Source of the DNA: Acetobacteraceae bacterium
GTDB taxonomy: Bacteria; Pseudomonadota; Alphaproteobacteria; Acetobacterales; Acetobacteraceae
Assembly: GCA_024280945.1 (NCBI GenBank)
Contig: JAMXLO010000113.1
Coordinates: 1 to 64,000 of the forward strand
Length of the DNA stretch: 64,000 nt
Direction: 5' to 3'
A program made the translations under genes and the position numbers. The notes below the pieces were generated by a model. It saw only the letters and a list, made by a program, of their open reading frames with translations. It was not told the origin of the DNA and made no database searches. Positions 1 through 8,794 of the stretch are shown here, piece after piece; the stretch's first letter is position 1, and each line of letters begins with the position of its first letter.

Positions 1-2
1 TG

Positions 3-2189
3 ATTCGTGGCATCGACACTGCAGTCGCCCGCACAGCGCCTGGCGTGCTGGCGGTGCTCACAGGACGCGACATGCAGGCCGACGGTCTGAAACCGATACC
101 GCACGCGGTGCGCACCGGGCATCCGGCAGATATCCAACTGGAGAACGCCGACGGATCGCCGCCATACATTCCGCCGCATTACCCGATGGCCGCCGATGAG
201 GTGCGGCATGTCGGCGATATCGTTGCGATGGTGGTCGCGACCAGCCAGGCCGCGGCGAAGGATGCCGCGGAACTGGTGGCCGTGAATTATGCTGAACTGG
301 CTGCTGTGGTGCGTTCCAGGCAGGCCGTCGCGGCGGATGCGCCGCGCGCGTGGTCGGACGCGGTTTCCAATTTCTGCCTGGATGGCTGGGTCGGCGATGC
401 TGGAGCAACCGACGCCGCGTTCGCCGCGGCGGCGCATGTAGTGCGCCTCAGCAGCTCGGTGCAGCGCATCGCCGGCGTGACGATGGAGCCGCGCGCAGCC
501 GTGGGAAATTACGACGTCATTACGAAGCGATATACGCTGCATGCCGGCGCCGGCGGTGCTGTGCGACCGCGGCACGACATGGCGGTTGTGCTCGGAGTTG
601 ATGACGACGATGTGCGGATGGTGATGCACGACGTCGGCGGCAATTTCGGCACGCGCGGTGCGTCCAATCCGGAATTCGCCTTGGTGCTGTGGGCAGCGAA
701 GCGGGTCGGGCGCGCGGTAAAATGGACCTGCGAACGCAGCGAGGCATTCATGTGCGACTACCAGGCACGCGACCTGAGCGCCGACGCCGAACTGGCGCTG
801 GATGCGGACGGAAAATTTCTGGCGATGCGCGGCACCAATGTGGTGAACAGCGGCGCCTATCCCGTCTCGTTCGGCCCGCTGCACAAGGGCGTGGAAATCA
901 TGACCAGCATCTACCATGTGCCGGCCGTGCATTTCCGCGCCTGTGCCACGCTGAGCAACACCGCGCCAACGCGCCCCTATCGCAGCTCCGGGCGACCCGA
1001 GGCGATGTTCGTGATGGAGCGGCTGATCGACCTCGCGTCACGGCAGTGCGGGTTCGATCGTATCCAGCTGCGGCGGCGCAACCTGGTGCCGGAATCGGCG
1101 ATGCCTTACCGCAATCCATTCGGGCTGGAGTACGACAGCGGCCATTACCACGAGGTGATGGAGCGCGTCCTGGCACTGGCCGACTGGCGAGGATTTCCCT
1201 CCCGACGGTTAGAAGCGAAGCGACGTGGCAGATGCCGCGGCATCGGCGTCGCCAACTATGTCGATACCGCGACGGGTGTCCCACGCGAACGGGCGGAGAT
1301 CACCATACAACCGGACGGCGTGGTCGATCTCGTCATTGGGACCGTTTCCAGCGGCCAGGGACACGAGACCAGCTTCTGCCAGTTGGTCAGCGAATGGCTC
1401 GGCGTGCCGCTGGACAGCATTCGGTTGGTGCAGGGCGACACGGCGCGTGTTTCGGTCGGTGGCGGTTCGCATTCCGGCCGCGCCCTGCGACTTGGCAGTA
1501 TCGTCATGCTCGGCGCGTCGAAACAGATCATCGAGAAAGGACTGCGCATCGTCAGCCATGTGCTGGAAGTCGCGACCGCCGACATCGAGTTCCTGGACGG
1601 GCGTTTCACAGTGAAGGGCACCGACCGTTCCATCGGCATATTCGACGTGGCCGCAGCGGCCGTGCAGCGGAATGATCTACCGGACGACCTGCGCAGACTG
1701 GATGGCATCGGCGACGAGACGGTGAACCTGGCGGCCTTCCCGTATGGCTGTCATGTCTGCGAGGTGGAGGCGGACCCCGAGACGGGTGCCGTGGCGATCA
1801 TGCGCTATGCAGCGGTCGATGATGTCGGGCGCGCGGTAAATCCAATGATCGTGCATGGCCAGGTACACGGCGGGATCACACACGGCATCGGCCAGGCATT
1901 GCTGGAGAATGTGCACTACGATCCCCAGTCTGGACAGTTGCTGTCGGGTTCGCTGATGGACTATGCGATCGCCCACGCGGACGAAGTGCCAAGCTTTGTG
2001 ACCGAACTGAGCGAGGTGCCGTCGCCGACGCACCCACTCGGCATCCGGCCAGCCGGTGAAGGCGGCACCACACCGGCGCTCGGTGCCGTGGTCAATGCGA
2101 TCGTCGACGCGCTGGCGGAGTTCGGCGTGACGCATATCGAGATGCCGGCGACGCCGGAACGCGTGTGGCGCGCTATCCACGCGAAGTAG
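3..2189 (+). CDS. Xanthine dehydrogenase/CoxL-family molybdopterin-binding subunit, 5' truncated by window edge
   Basis: Large molybdenum-cofactor subunit of an aerobic Mo hydroxylase, the family that oxidises purines, aldehydes, N-heterocycles or CO. The frame is open from base 3, so the true start lies left of the window. Visible family marks are VGGNFGTRG (Moco contact), PYRSSGRPEA in the substrate-channel loop, SSGQGHETSF, and PAGEGGTTPALGA near the C-terminus, whose Glu is the catalytic base of the family. The loop is not the AYxCSFR loop of true form I CO dehydrogenase, so CO oxidation is unlikely. The FAD and 2Fe-2S subunits, if present, would be upstream. An LLM oxidoreductase starts 10 bases downstream, suggesting one operon. 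Substrate unknown. Confidence 0.92.
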   Translation: MRGIDTAVARTAPGVLAVLTGRDMQADGLKPIPHAVRTGHPADIQLENADGSPPYIPPHYPMAADEVRHVGDIVAMVVATSQAAAKDAAELVAVNYAELAAVVRSRQAVAADAPRAWSDAVSNFCLDGWVGDAGATDAAFAAAAHVVRLSSSVQRIAGVTMEPRAAVGNYDVITKRYTLHAGAGGAVRPRHDMAVVLGVDDDDVRMVMHDVGGNFGTRGASNPEFALVLWAAKRVGRAVKWTCERSEAFMCDYQARDLSADAELALDADGKFLAMRGTNVVNSGAYPVSFGPLHKGVEIMTSIYHVPAVHFRACATLSNTAPTRPYRSSGRPEAMFVMERLIDLASRQCGFDRIQLRRRNLVPESAMPYRNPFGLEYDSGHYHEVMERVLALADWRGFPSRRLEAKRRGRCRGIGVANYVDTATGVPRERAEITIQPDGVVDLVIGTVSSGQGHETSFCQLVSEWLGVPLDSIRLVQGDTARVSVGGGSHSGRALRLGSIVMLGASKQIIEKGLRIVSHVLEVATADIEFLDGRFTVKGTDRSIGIFDVAAAAVQRNDLPDDLRRLDGIGDETVNLAAFPYGCHVCEVEADPETGAVAIMRYAAVDDVGRAVNPMIVHGQVHGGITHGIGQALLENVHYDPQSGQLLSGSLMDYAIAHADEVPSFVTELSEVPSPTHPLGIRPAGEGGTTPALGAVVNAIVDALAEFGVTHIEMPATPERVWRAIHAK

Positions 2190-2199
2190 GAGAAACAGC

Positions 2200-3375
2200 G
2201 TGCAGGCCTGGTATCATTGCGAGAACACCTATCCCTTTGTGCCGCCCGAGGTGCTGGAGGCGGCCGATTCAGTGCGCGGCAGCCTGCCGAACAGATATTG
2301 CGATCCGAGGATCGCCGCAGACCTGTTCCATCAATGCCTGGATGAGCACCTGTTGTGCGACGATCTGGGCGTGAACATCGTCTCGATCGAGCACCACTCC
2401 GGCATCAACAGCCTGTACGGCGCCAGCCCGATGATCCTGGGCACCATCGCGCGCCAGACCAGCAAGGTGCGCATCCTGAGCCAGGGCACGCTGATCACCG
2501 TGCGGCGCGATCCGGTGCGCATCGCCGAGGAATACGCCACCGCCGATGTTATCTCGCGTGGGCGGCTGGAGATCGGCTTCGTGAAGTCTGGCGACAGCGA
2601 GATGATGTCGGGCAACGCCAATCCGATCGGCATCGTCGAACGCTTCTGGGAAGCAATCGACCTGATCGTCAAGACGCTCACCAGCCACGACGGGCCGTTC
2701 AGCTGGGAGGGGAAGCACTTCACGCATCGGCATGTGAATATCTGGCCGCCCTGCTGGCAGCGCCCGCACCCGCCACTCTGGGCGGCCACCGGCGATCCGG
2801 ATACGTCGGCCGAACTCGGGCGACGCGGCATGGTCAATGCGCTGGTGCTGCGTGGGATGGAGGGCACCAAACGCGCCTGGGCTTCGTATCGGGCTGCGCG
2901 CGACGAAGCTGGATTGCCCGCACCCACGCTGGACCGCTTCGCCTACACGGCATTCGTCTACGTTGCCGACACGGACGAGGAAGGCGCGCGCGTCGGCAGC
3001 AAGCTGCTGTGGTTTCTGAACACGTCGCTGAAGCAGAGCCCGCAGATGTCGAAATTCCTGCCAGGACGAATGCCGCCTGAGATGGCGCCGCGCGCCTGGC
3101 GGTCCGGGCCGGGTGCGGCAGCACGTCCCGCCGATGCGCTGATCAATATGACCGCAGAGCAGGCGATTGCGCAGAAGCTGATGTTCGCCGGCCGGCCCGA
3201 CACCGTGTATCGGCAGATCATGGACTGCTACACGGAACTTGGCGGGTTCGGCCATCTGATCTTCATCGGCCGCTCCGGATTCCTGACGCACCAGGAGGCG
3301 GAGAAGAGCATCCGCCTGTTCGCGACCGAAGTCTTGCCGCGCCTGAACGCAGCGGCACCGGCGGTTGCGGCATGA
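2200..3375 (+). CDS. LLM class flavin-dependent oxidoreductase
   Basis: 391-residue TIM-barrel monooxygenase of the bacterial luciferase-like (LLM) superfamily, which uses reduced FMN or F420. The family pattern is present: an early IEHHSG, a central VRILSQGTLITVRRDPVR, DVISRGRLEIGFVKSG, and HPPLWAATGDP after the insertion region. The GTG start is preceded by AGGAGAAACAGC and lies 10 bases after the stop of the Mo hydroxylase. The 3' end overlaps thiD by an ATGA. A reductase partner is not visible. A role in the same oxidative pathway as the Mo enzyme is inferred from spacing only; the substrate cannot be read from the sequence. Confidence 0.9.
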   Translation: MQAWYHCENTYPFVPPEVLEAADSVRGSLPNRYCDPRIAADLFHQCLDEHLLCDDLGVNIVSIEHHSGINSLYGASPMILGTIARQTSKVRILSQGTLITVRRDPVRIAEEYATADVISRGRLEIGFVKSGDSEMMSGNANPIGIVERFWEAIDLIVKTLTSHDGPFSWEGKHFTHRHVNIWPPCWQRPHPPLWAATGDPDTSAELGRRGMVNALVLRGMEGTKRAWASYRAARDEAGLPAPTLDRFAYTAFVYVADTDEEGARVGSKLLWFLNTSLKQSPQMSKFLPGRMPPEMAPRAWRSGPGAAARPADALINMTAEQAIAQKLMFAGRPDTVYRQIMDCYTELGGFGHLIFIGRSGFLTHQEAEKSIRLFATEVLPRLNAAAPAVAA

Positions 3376-4184
3376 TTCCCAACGCGCTGTCAATCGCTGG
3401 TTCCGACCCAAGCGGCGGCGCCGGCATTCAGGCTGACCTTAAGGCATTCTCGGCACTCGGCGCTTACGGCATGGCGGTCATCACCGCACTGACCGCGCAG
3501 AACACTCAAGGAGTGCGGTCGTTCCAACCCGTCGATCCGGCGTTCGTTGCCGAACAGATCGACGCAATCTTCGCCGATGTGCAGGTGGATGCGGTAAAGA
3601 TCGGCATGGTGGCGACAGCAGAGATCGCCACTGTGATCGCGGACCGGCTGCGGCGTTACGGCGCGCGCAATATCGTGCTCGACCCGGTGATGGTGGCAAA
3701 GAGCGGACACCACTTGCTGCAGGCCGATGCAGTGGCAGCCTTGCGCGATAGGCTGGTGCCGCTGGCGCAGGTGATCACGCCGAATCTGCCGGAGGCCGGC
3801 GTCCTCCTGGGCGGCCCGGAGCCTGCGTCGCTCGACGATATGCTGCAGGCGGTGCGTGCGCTGCATCAGCTTGGGCCGAAATGGGTACTGTTGAAAGGCG
3901 GCCATCTTTCCCGTGGGGACAGCACCGACCTGCTGTTCGATGGCACCGCCGTCACCGAGTTGCCAGCCCGCCGCATCATGACACAGAACACGCATGGCAC
4001 GGGCTGTACGTTGTCGTCCGCAATCGCGGCGCTGTTGCCAAGGTCCGGCATGGTCGAGGCTGCCCGCCGCGCGAAGGCTTATCTGACCGAAGCGATTGCC
4101 GCGAGTGATGAACTCTCGGTGGGCGGCGGCCATGGGCCGGTACACCACTTTCATGCAATCTGGCAGAAGGACCAGACGCAATGA
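3372..4184 (+). CDS. thiD: Hydroxymethylpyrimidine/phosphomethylpyrimidine kinase
   Basis: ThiD phosphorylates 4-amino-5-hydroxymethyl-2-methylpyrimidine and its monophosphate to the pyrophosphate used by ThiE in thiamine synthesis or salvage. The 270-residue protein has the ribokinase-like family marks: SDPSGGAGIQADLKAFSALG at the N-terminus, DPVMVAKSGHHLL in the middle, ITPNLPEA, and the anion-hole motif HGTGCTLSSAIAA near residue 210. Length is typical. It overlaps the upstream LLM gene and the downstream tenA by ATGA junctions, so the three are translationally coupled. Pairing with tenA points to salvage of degraded thiamine. Confidence 0.96.
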   Translation: MIPNALSIAGSDPSGGAGIQADLKAFSALGAYGMAVITALTAQNTQGVRSFQPVDPAFVAEQIDAIFADVQVDAVKIGMVATAEIATVIADRLRRYGARNIVLDPVMVAKSGHHLLQADAVAALRDRLVPLAQVITPNLPEAGVLLGGPEPASLDDMLQAVRALHQLGPKWVLLKGGHLSRGDSTDLLFDGTAVTELPARRIMTQNTHGTGCTLSSAIAALLPRSGMVEAARRAKAYLTEAIAASDELSVGGGHGPVHHFHAIWQKDQTQ

Positions 4185-4849
4185 CGGCATTATCCGAAGC
4201 GGCGTGGCAGCACACCGCGCGCCTGCGCCAGGCAATCGACGCACTGCCGTTCAATACCGAACTCGCCGCGGGCACACTTAGCCGCGCGCGGTTCCAAGGC
4301 TATATCGTGCAGGACGCGCTGTATCTCGCGCAGTATTCACGCATCCTGCTGATGGCCGGCGTGCGCGGGACGGACTCGGAGACGCTCCGCACCTTCGGTG
4401 CCTGCGCGCTGGAGGCAGTGGCAGTCGAACAGGCGTTGCATGCACGCTACCTGACGGAGTTTGGCGTCGATCCAAAGCGACTGGCGGATGCCGAACCATC
4501 GCCTGACTGCCTGGGCTACACCAGTTTCCTGCTGGCGACCGCATATCATGAACCGTGGGAGGTTTTGGTTGCCGCGCTATTACCCTGCTTCTGGATCTAC
4601 TGGGACGTCGGCACGCGGGTCGCGCGCCATGCGGCGAAGGACAATCCGTACCGTGCGTGGATCGACACCTATGCCGACGAGGCATTCGGCGAGGCCGTGC
4701 GCACGGTGATCGGCATCACCGACAAGGCGGCCGATGCAACGACCGAGACGATCCGCGCCAGGATGATGACGGCGTTCATCCGCTCGACTCAGTATGAGTG
4801 GTTGTTCTGGGATGGCGCCTATCAGCAACGCGACTGGCCAGCACTGTAG
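4181..4849 (+). CDS. tenA: TenA family thiaminase II / aminopyrimidine aminohydrolase
   Basis: 222-residue TenA-family protein that hydrolyses base-degraded thiamine (aminomethyl-HMP) to HMP, feeding ThiD. The helical fold marks are present: QDALYLAQYSRIL with the conserved Asp near residue 45, PSPDCLGYTSFLLATA, and LLPCFWIYWDVG containing the catalytic Cys at about residue 136. The C-terminal half also matches the family (YADEAFGEAV). The start overlaps thiD by ATGA. It ends the plus-strand operon and is followed by a palindromic repeat and a convergent gene. Confidence 0.95.
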   Translation: MTALSEAAWQHTARLRQAIDALPFNTELAAGTLSRARFQGYIVQDALYLAQYSRILLMAGVRGTDSETLRTFGACALEAVAVEQALHARYLTEFGVDPKRLADAEPSPDCLGYTSFLLATAYHEPWEVLVAALLPCFWIYWDVGTRVARHAAKDNPYRAWIDTYADEAFGEAVRTVIGITDKAADATTETIRARMMTAFIRSTQYEWLFWDGAYQQRDWPAL

Positions 4850-4862
4850 CAGCCGATCATCC

Positions 4863-4927
4863 GTCATTCCCGCGCAAGCGGGAATCCAGCACCCTCAACA
4901 AGCACTCCCCGCTTATGCGGGGATGAC
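4863..4927. repeat. REP-like double-hairpin intergenic repeat
   Basis: Two adjacent hairpins: TCATTCCCGC-GCAA-GCGGGAAT, then ACTCCCCGC-TTAT-GCGGGGATGA. The outer arms TCATTCCCGC and GCGGGGATGA are also complementary, so the whole unit is a Y-shaped palindrome. It lies between convergent tenA and the GMC gene, the usual place for dispersed REP/BIME-like elements. It may also act as a bidirectional terminator or mRNA stabiliser. Only this copy of the type is in the window. Confidence 0.75.
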
Positions 4928-4940
4928 GCGGGAATTGGCC

Positions 4941-6533
4941 TTAGGCCGCGTCCTCGCGGATCATCGCCGCGCCCTTCTCGGCAATCATGATAGTGGGCGC
5001 ATTCGTGTTGCCCGTCGTCAGCGTCGGCATGATCGACGCGTCGATCACCCGCAGATTCCCAATGCCATGCACCCGCAGGCGCGAGTCCACAACGGCGCCA
5101 GGACCTTCGCCCATGCGACAGGTGCCTACCGGATGAAAGATCGTCGTACCGAACTGGCGCGCATAGTCAGCCAGCTCATCATCGGACGTCACCGAAGGCC
5201 CCGGCAGGGTTTCCGCCTCGCTGTGTTCCGCCATAGCGGGCGCGGCGAAGATGTTGCGCGTCACGCGCATGCCGGCGTTCAGCACCCGCTGATCGTTCGG
5301 ATCAGACAGGTAATTGGGCGTGATGACCGGCGGCGCGGACGGATCGGGTGATTTGGCCATGATGGTGCCGCGGCTGTCGGGCCGCACGGGGCACACGGCA
5401 ACCGTCATGCCGGGCGCACGTTCCAGTTCGCCGAAGCGCGCCGCATCGTAACTCGCCGGCGTGAACAGAAGCTGCAGATCGGGACTGGCAAGTTCCGGGC
5501 GCGAGCGGCAGAACACCTGCGCGCTGGTGACGCCAAATGTCAGCGCGCCGCGCCCGGTCGCGGCAAAGCGCACCGCCTCCCGCGCCAGCCGCACACCATG
5601 CGCAAGTTGGTTGATCGAGATCGCGTTCCGCACGCGGTGCGAGATGCGTGCGACATAGTGATCCTGCAGGTTTGCACCGACGCCGGGCAGATCATGGACC
5701 ACCTCGACCCCGATCGACTGAAGGTGCTCGGCTCGGCCGATGCCGGAGATCTGCAGCAGGTGCGGTGAATTCACCGCGCCACCGCAGAGAATGACTTCGC
5801 GCGCCGCGCGCGCCTCCCGATCGCCACCATGTTGGCGGAAGGCGACACCGATGCAGCGACGACCGTCGAACAGCAAACGTGTCGCCAACGCATCGGTCTC
5901 GATCCGCAGGTTTGCGCGCTTGCGTGCCTCGGCGAGAAAGGTCTGCGCGGTCGATCCGCGGAACCGGCCCTTCCGCGTCATCTGCGAGTAGCCGACGCCT
6001 TCCTGCACCTTTCCGTTCAGATCGCTGCTGAACTGGAAGCCGACCTGTTTCGCGGCTTCGACGAAGCGATGAGTCAGCGGCAGGATGGTACGGTAATCTT
6101 CGACGCGCAGCGGGCCACCTTTGCCGCGATACTCCGCATCGCCGCCCTGCACGTAGTGCTCCGATTTGCGGAAGAACGGCAGCACGCTGTCAAAACTCCA
6201 GCCACGACAGCCCATCTGCGCCCAACCGTCGTAGTCGGCCGGATTGCCGCGCACATACAGCATGCCGTTGATCGAGCTTGATCCGCCCAGCACCTTGCCG
6301 CGTGGCCAGTGGATGGCGCGACCGGCAGAGCCAGGGCCAGGATCGGCGCTGTAGTTCCAGTTGACCACCGGATGATACAGCAGCTTCAGCACCCCGGCCG
6401 GGATGTGGATCATTGGATGCCAGTCGCGTGGACCAGCTTCCAGCAGCGTAACGCTGGCACCGGTCTCGCTGAGTCGCGCCGCGATGACGCAACCGGCGGA
6501 GCCGGCGCCAACGACGACGTAGTCCGCATCCAT
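4941..6533 (-). CDS. GMC family FAD-dependent oxidoreductase (choline dehydrogenase-like)
   Basis: 530-residue glucose-methanol-choline oxidoreductase that oxidises an alcohol group with FAD. The N-terminal Rossmann motif [18 protein letters not shown] starts at residue 6. The GMC signature [18 protein letters not shown] is near residue 80, and the C-terminal block [13 protein letters not shown] carries the active-site His, followed by [20 protein letters not shown]. Length matches BetA/PEG-dehydrogenase relatives. It starts 3 bases after the stop of the upstream CoxG-like gene, so it is the last gene of a minus-strand operon with the ThDP enzyme. Substrate unknown. Confidence 0.94.
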   Translation of the reverse strand: MDADYVVVGAGSAGCVIAARLSETGASVTLLEAGPRDWHPMIHIPAGVLKLLYHPVVNWNYSADPGPGSAGRAIHWPRGKVLGGSSSINGMLYVRGNPADYDGWAQMGCRGWSFDSVLPFFRKSEHYVQGGDAEYRGKGGPLRVEDYRTILPLTHRFVEAAKQVGFQFSSDLNGKVQEGVGYSQMTRKGRFRGSTAQTFLAEARKRANLRIETDALATRLLFDGRRCIGVAFRQHGGDREARAAREVILCGGAVNSPHLLQISGIGRAEHLQSIGVEVVHDLPGVGANLQDHYVARISHRVRNAISINQLAHGVRLAREAVRFAATGRGALTFGVTSAQVFCRSRPELASPDLQLLFTPASYDAARFGELERAPGMTVAVCPVRPDSRGTIMAKSPDPSAPPVITPNYLSDPNDQRVLNAGMRVTRNIFAAPAMAEHSEAETLPGPSVTSDDELADYARQFGTTIFHPVGTCRMGEGPGAVVDSRLRVHGIGNLRVIDASIMPTLTTGNTNAPTIMIAEKGAAMIREDAA

Positions 6534-6536
6534 AAA

Positions 6537-7115
6537 TCAGGCCCTCGCGAAGCCGAGCCAACGGGCGAACTGTGCCAGCTTGGCCTTGATCACCTGCCAC
6601 AACAGGCCGTGCGCTGCGAGCGGCACCGGCTGAGGCGGCGACGGCACTTCTTGCGGCGGCGTTTCGGTAGCGAATTCCTCAGCCACGCGTCTGGAAAAAT
6701 CCTGCATCAGTGCATTGGCGAATGGAACGCCGCCGGTGCGGGCGAAGTCCGCGAGCACACCGCCAACTTCCGCGTCCGATGTCAGCTTCACCAACGTCGA
6801 GCCCACTGCCGCAGGATCATCGCGCAATGCATAGTTGATGCGCACGCCGATCCGTGCGGCACGCATGTCCGCCGCACCCCGACCATGCAGCGAACCAGTA
6901 TGCGCGGCCATATCGGTATCGACCGAGACGCGGCCCTTGAACTTGATCTTCTTCGGCCCGAACGCGACCAACATGCCGCCAAGATAGTTGCCTTGCTCGT
7001 CACGACCGTCGATCACTGCCCCCGGCATACAGCGCGCCATGCGCTCCACGTCGGCGAAGCGCCGGATAACGTCATCCGGCTTTCCAGGAACGCTGAACTC
7101 GCCTTCGAAGTGCAT
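6537..7115 (-). CDS. CoxG/SRPBCC family protein (carbon monoxide dehydrogenase subunit G-like)
   Basis: 192-residue protein with an N-terminal SRPBCC domain (about 1-145) starting MHFEGEFSVPGKPDDVIRRF, followed by a Pro-rich linker and a short hydrophobic tail. The tail (HGLLWQVIKAKLAQFARWLG) could associate with the membrane. CoxG-like proteins help recruit or mature molybdenum hydroxylases, which fits the CoxL-like gene at the left edge of the window. It overlaps the upstream ThDP gene by one base (TGATG) and precedes the GMC gene by 3 bases, so it is the middle gene of a three-gene operon. Confidence 0.85.
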   Translation of the reverse strand: MHFEGEFSVPGKPDDVIRRFADVERMARCMPGAVIDGRDEQGNYLGGMLVAFGPKKIKFKGRVSVDTDMAAHTGSLHGRGAADMRAARIGVRINYALRDDPAAVGSTLVKLTSDAEVGGVLADFARTGGVPFANALMQDFSRRVAEEFATETPPQEVPSPPQPVPLAAHGLLWQVIKAKLAQFARWLGFARA

Positions 7116-8791
7116 CAGTGCACAGGACGCAGCAACGGCGCATGGCTCTCACGGCCGAAATGCACCTTCGCATAGGGTTCGGTTGGCGTGCTCGGCGACA
7201 CGCGCGCGTCGATCAGATAGAGGCCGCCCTTCCGCAGACCCTCGGCGATCGCACCACCGATTTCAGCCGGATCCTTCAGCAGCACGCCATCACCGCCGAA
7301 TGCCTTGGCGAGCGCGACGAAGTCCGGCGATTCCCACTGGGCCAGCTTTTCGTTGAATCCTTTCGCCACAAGCTTGTGCACCTCGGCGCCGTAACCGCAA
7401 TCGTTCCACACCACCAGCACCATTTGCATCTTGTGACGGACGATAGTTTCCAGCTCCTGGATGTTGAACATCAGACTGCCATCGCCTTCGACCGCGATAT
7501 GCGGACGCCCGGGATTGCCGGCGCCTGTACCGATTGCCACGCCAATCCCCTGCCCGACCGCGCCGAAGCCGTACGAGTACTGGATCTCCACGCCCTCAGG
7601 CAACGGCGAGTACATGCCGATCCAGGAGAAGAAATGCCCCGCGCCGCAGGTGAACAGCGCGCCCTTCGGCAACGCGGCGCCAAGATTGCGCGCCAGCGGG
7701 CGCGGATCGAGACCATCGCGCGGCGGCTCGAACTGGTGGTCTGGCGCATCGAGTACCGCGCGCGTCGCCGCGGTGCGCAGTCCTTCTTTGCGGACCTGGC
7801 GCGCCTCCAGCGCTTCGTTGATCGCCGCCACCGCCTTGCGCGCATCCCCCTGCACATAGAGGCCAGGGATCACCCCAATCGCCTCGGGCATCGCCTTGAT
7901 GTCAACGCGCGCGACCTCCGCCGAAGGAAACAGCAGTCCGCCCTCGGTGGTGTAGTAGCCAAGCTCTGCGCCGACGCCGAGTACGAAATCCGCGTCTGCC
8001 AGCAACTGCTCGGAAGGCGCCGAAGCGAACGCGCCAGCGATACCAATATCCCACGGATGGCCAGCGAAATAACCTTTGCCTTGCAGCGAGGTCGCCAGCA
8101 ACGCGCCGACGCGATCAGCCAGCCGGATCAGTTCTTCCTTCGCGTTTGCAGCTCGCGCCCCGCGGCCAGCGATGATCACCGGACGTTCCGCAGCAATCAG
8201 CTTTTCGATCACCGGTGCCAACTGCTCTGGGCTTGGCGTCTCCATGCGCTGTGGCAGGAACTGCGTCGACGGGCGGTATTCGTAGTCCCAGTCGAATTCT
8301 TCCTCCTGCAGATCCATCGGCAGGTTCAACACCACCGGGCCGCGATACAGCCGCGCGGCATAGAACGCCTCGGCGATCTCCTCGGCCATGTTGTCGATGC
8401 TGGTGATGGTGTGAAACCGTGCGCTGCTGGCTTCGGCAAAGCGACGCTGATCCATCGACTGCATGCTGTTCTTGGCACCTGCCTCGATCTCGCCTGCCAC
8501 CAGCACGACGGGTGTCTTGCCGCGATAGGCTGCGATCAGCGACGTGCCGCATTGCGTCAGACCCGGCCCGCAGGTGACCAGCGCGACGCCTACCTTGCCG
8601 GTGGTGCGGGCATAGCCATCGGCCATCGACACCGCCATCGCCTCATGCCGCGCATTGTACGGATTGATCGACGGGTTGCGGCACAGCGCGCCCCACAGCC
8701 ACATGTTGCCGTCGCCCATCAGGCCAAAGAAGTCGGTCATTCCCTCGGCAATCAGAGATTGGGCAATCGCTTCGTAGACTTTCATCGTCAT
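7115..8791 (-). CDS. Thiamine diphosphate-dependent enzyme, acetolactate synthase-like
   Basis: 558-residue ThDP enzyme of the acetolactate synthase/benzoylformate decarboxylase family. The N-terminal Pyr domain has NARHEAMAVSMADGYAR with the catalytic Glu, then CGPGLTQ. A central domain follows (about 190-330). The C-terminal PP domain carries the ThDP/Mg motif beginning VEGDGSLMFNIQELET and ending VLVVWND. Two starts are possible (residue 1 or the Met at residue 3). It lies 3 bases downstream of the dioxygenase gene and overlaps the CoxG-like gene. It probably cleaves or joins a 2-oxo acid; the substrate cannot be assigned. A divergent homologue lies at 59387-61030. Confidence 0.92.
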   Translation of the reverse strand: MTMKVYEAIAQSLIAEGMTDFFGLMGDGNMWLWGALCRNPSINPYNARHEAMAVSMADGYARTTGKVGVALVTCGPGLTQCGTSLIAAYRGKTPVVLVAGEIEAGAKNSMQSMDQRRFAEASSARFHTITSIDNMAEEIAEAFYAARLYRGPVVLNLPMDLQEEEFDWDYEYRPSTQFLPQRMETPSPEQLAPVIEKLIAAERPVIIAGRGARAANAKEELIRLADRVGALLATSLQGKGYFAGHPWDIGIAGAFASAPSEQLLADADFVLGVGAELGYYTTEGGLLFPSAEVARVDIKAMPEAIGVIPGLYVQGDARKAVAAINEALEARQVRKEGLRTAATRAVLDAPDHQFEPPRDGLDPRPLARNLGAALPKGALFTCGAGHFFSWIGMYSPLPEGVEIQYSYGFGAVGQGIGVAIGTGAGNPGRPHIAVEGDGSLMFNIQELETIVRHKMQMVLVVWNDCGYGAEVHKLVAKGFNEKLAQWESPDFVALAKAFGGDGVLLKDPAEIGGAIAEGLRKGGLYLIDARVSPSTPTEPYAKVHFGRESHAPLLRPVH

Positions 8792-8794
8792 TCC

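Noticed and set aside
1-2189. Carbon monoxide dehydrogenase reading of the first gene, given the CoxG-like neighbour
   Set aside because: The active-site loop does not carry the Cys-containing motif of true CO dehydrogenase.
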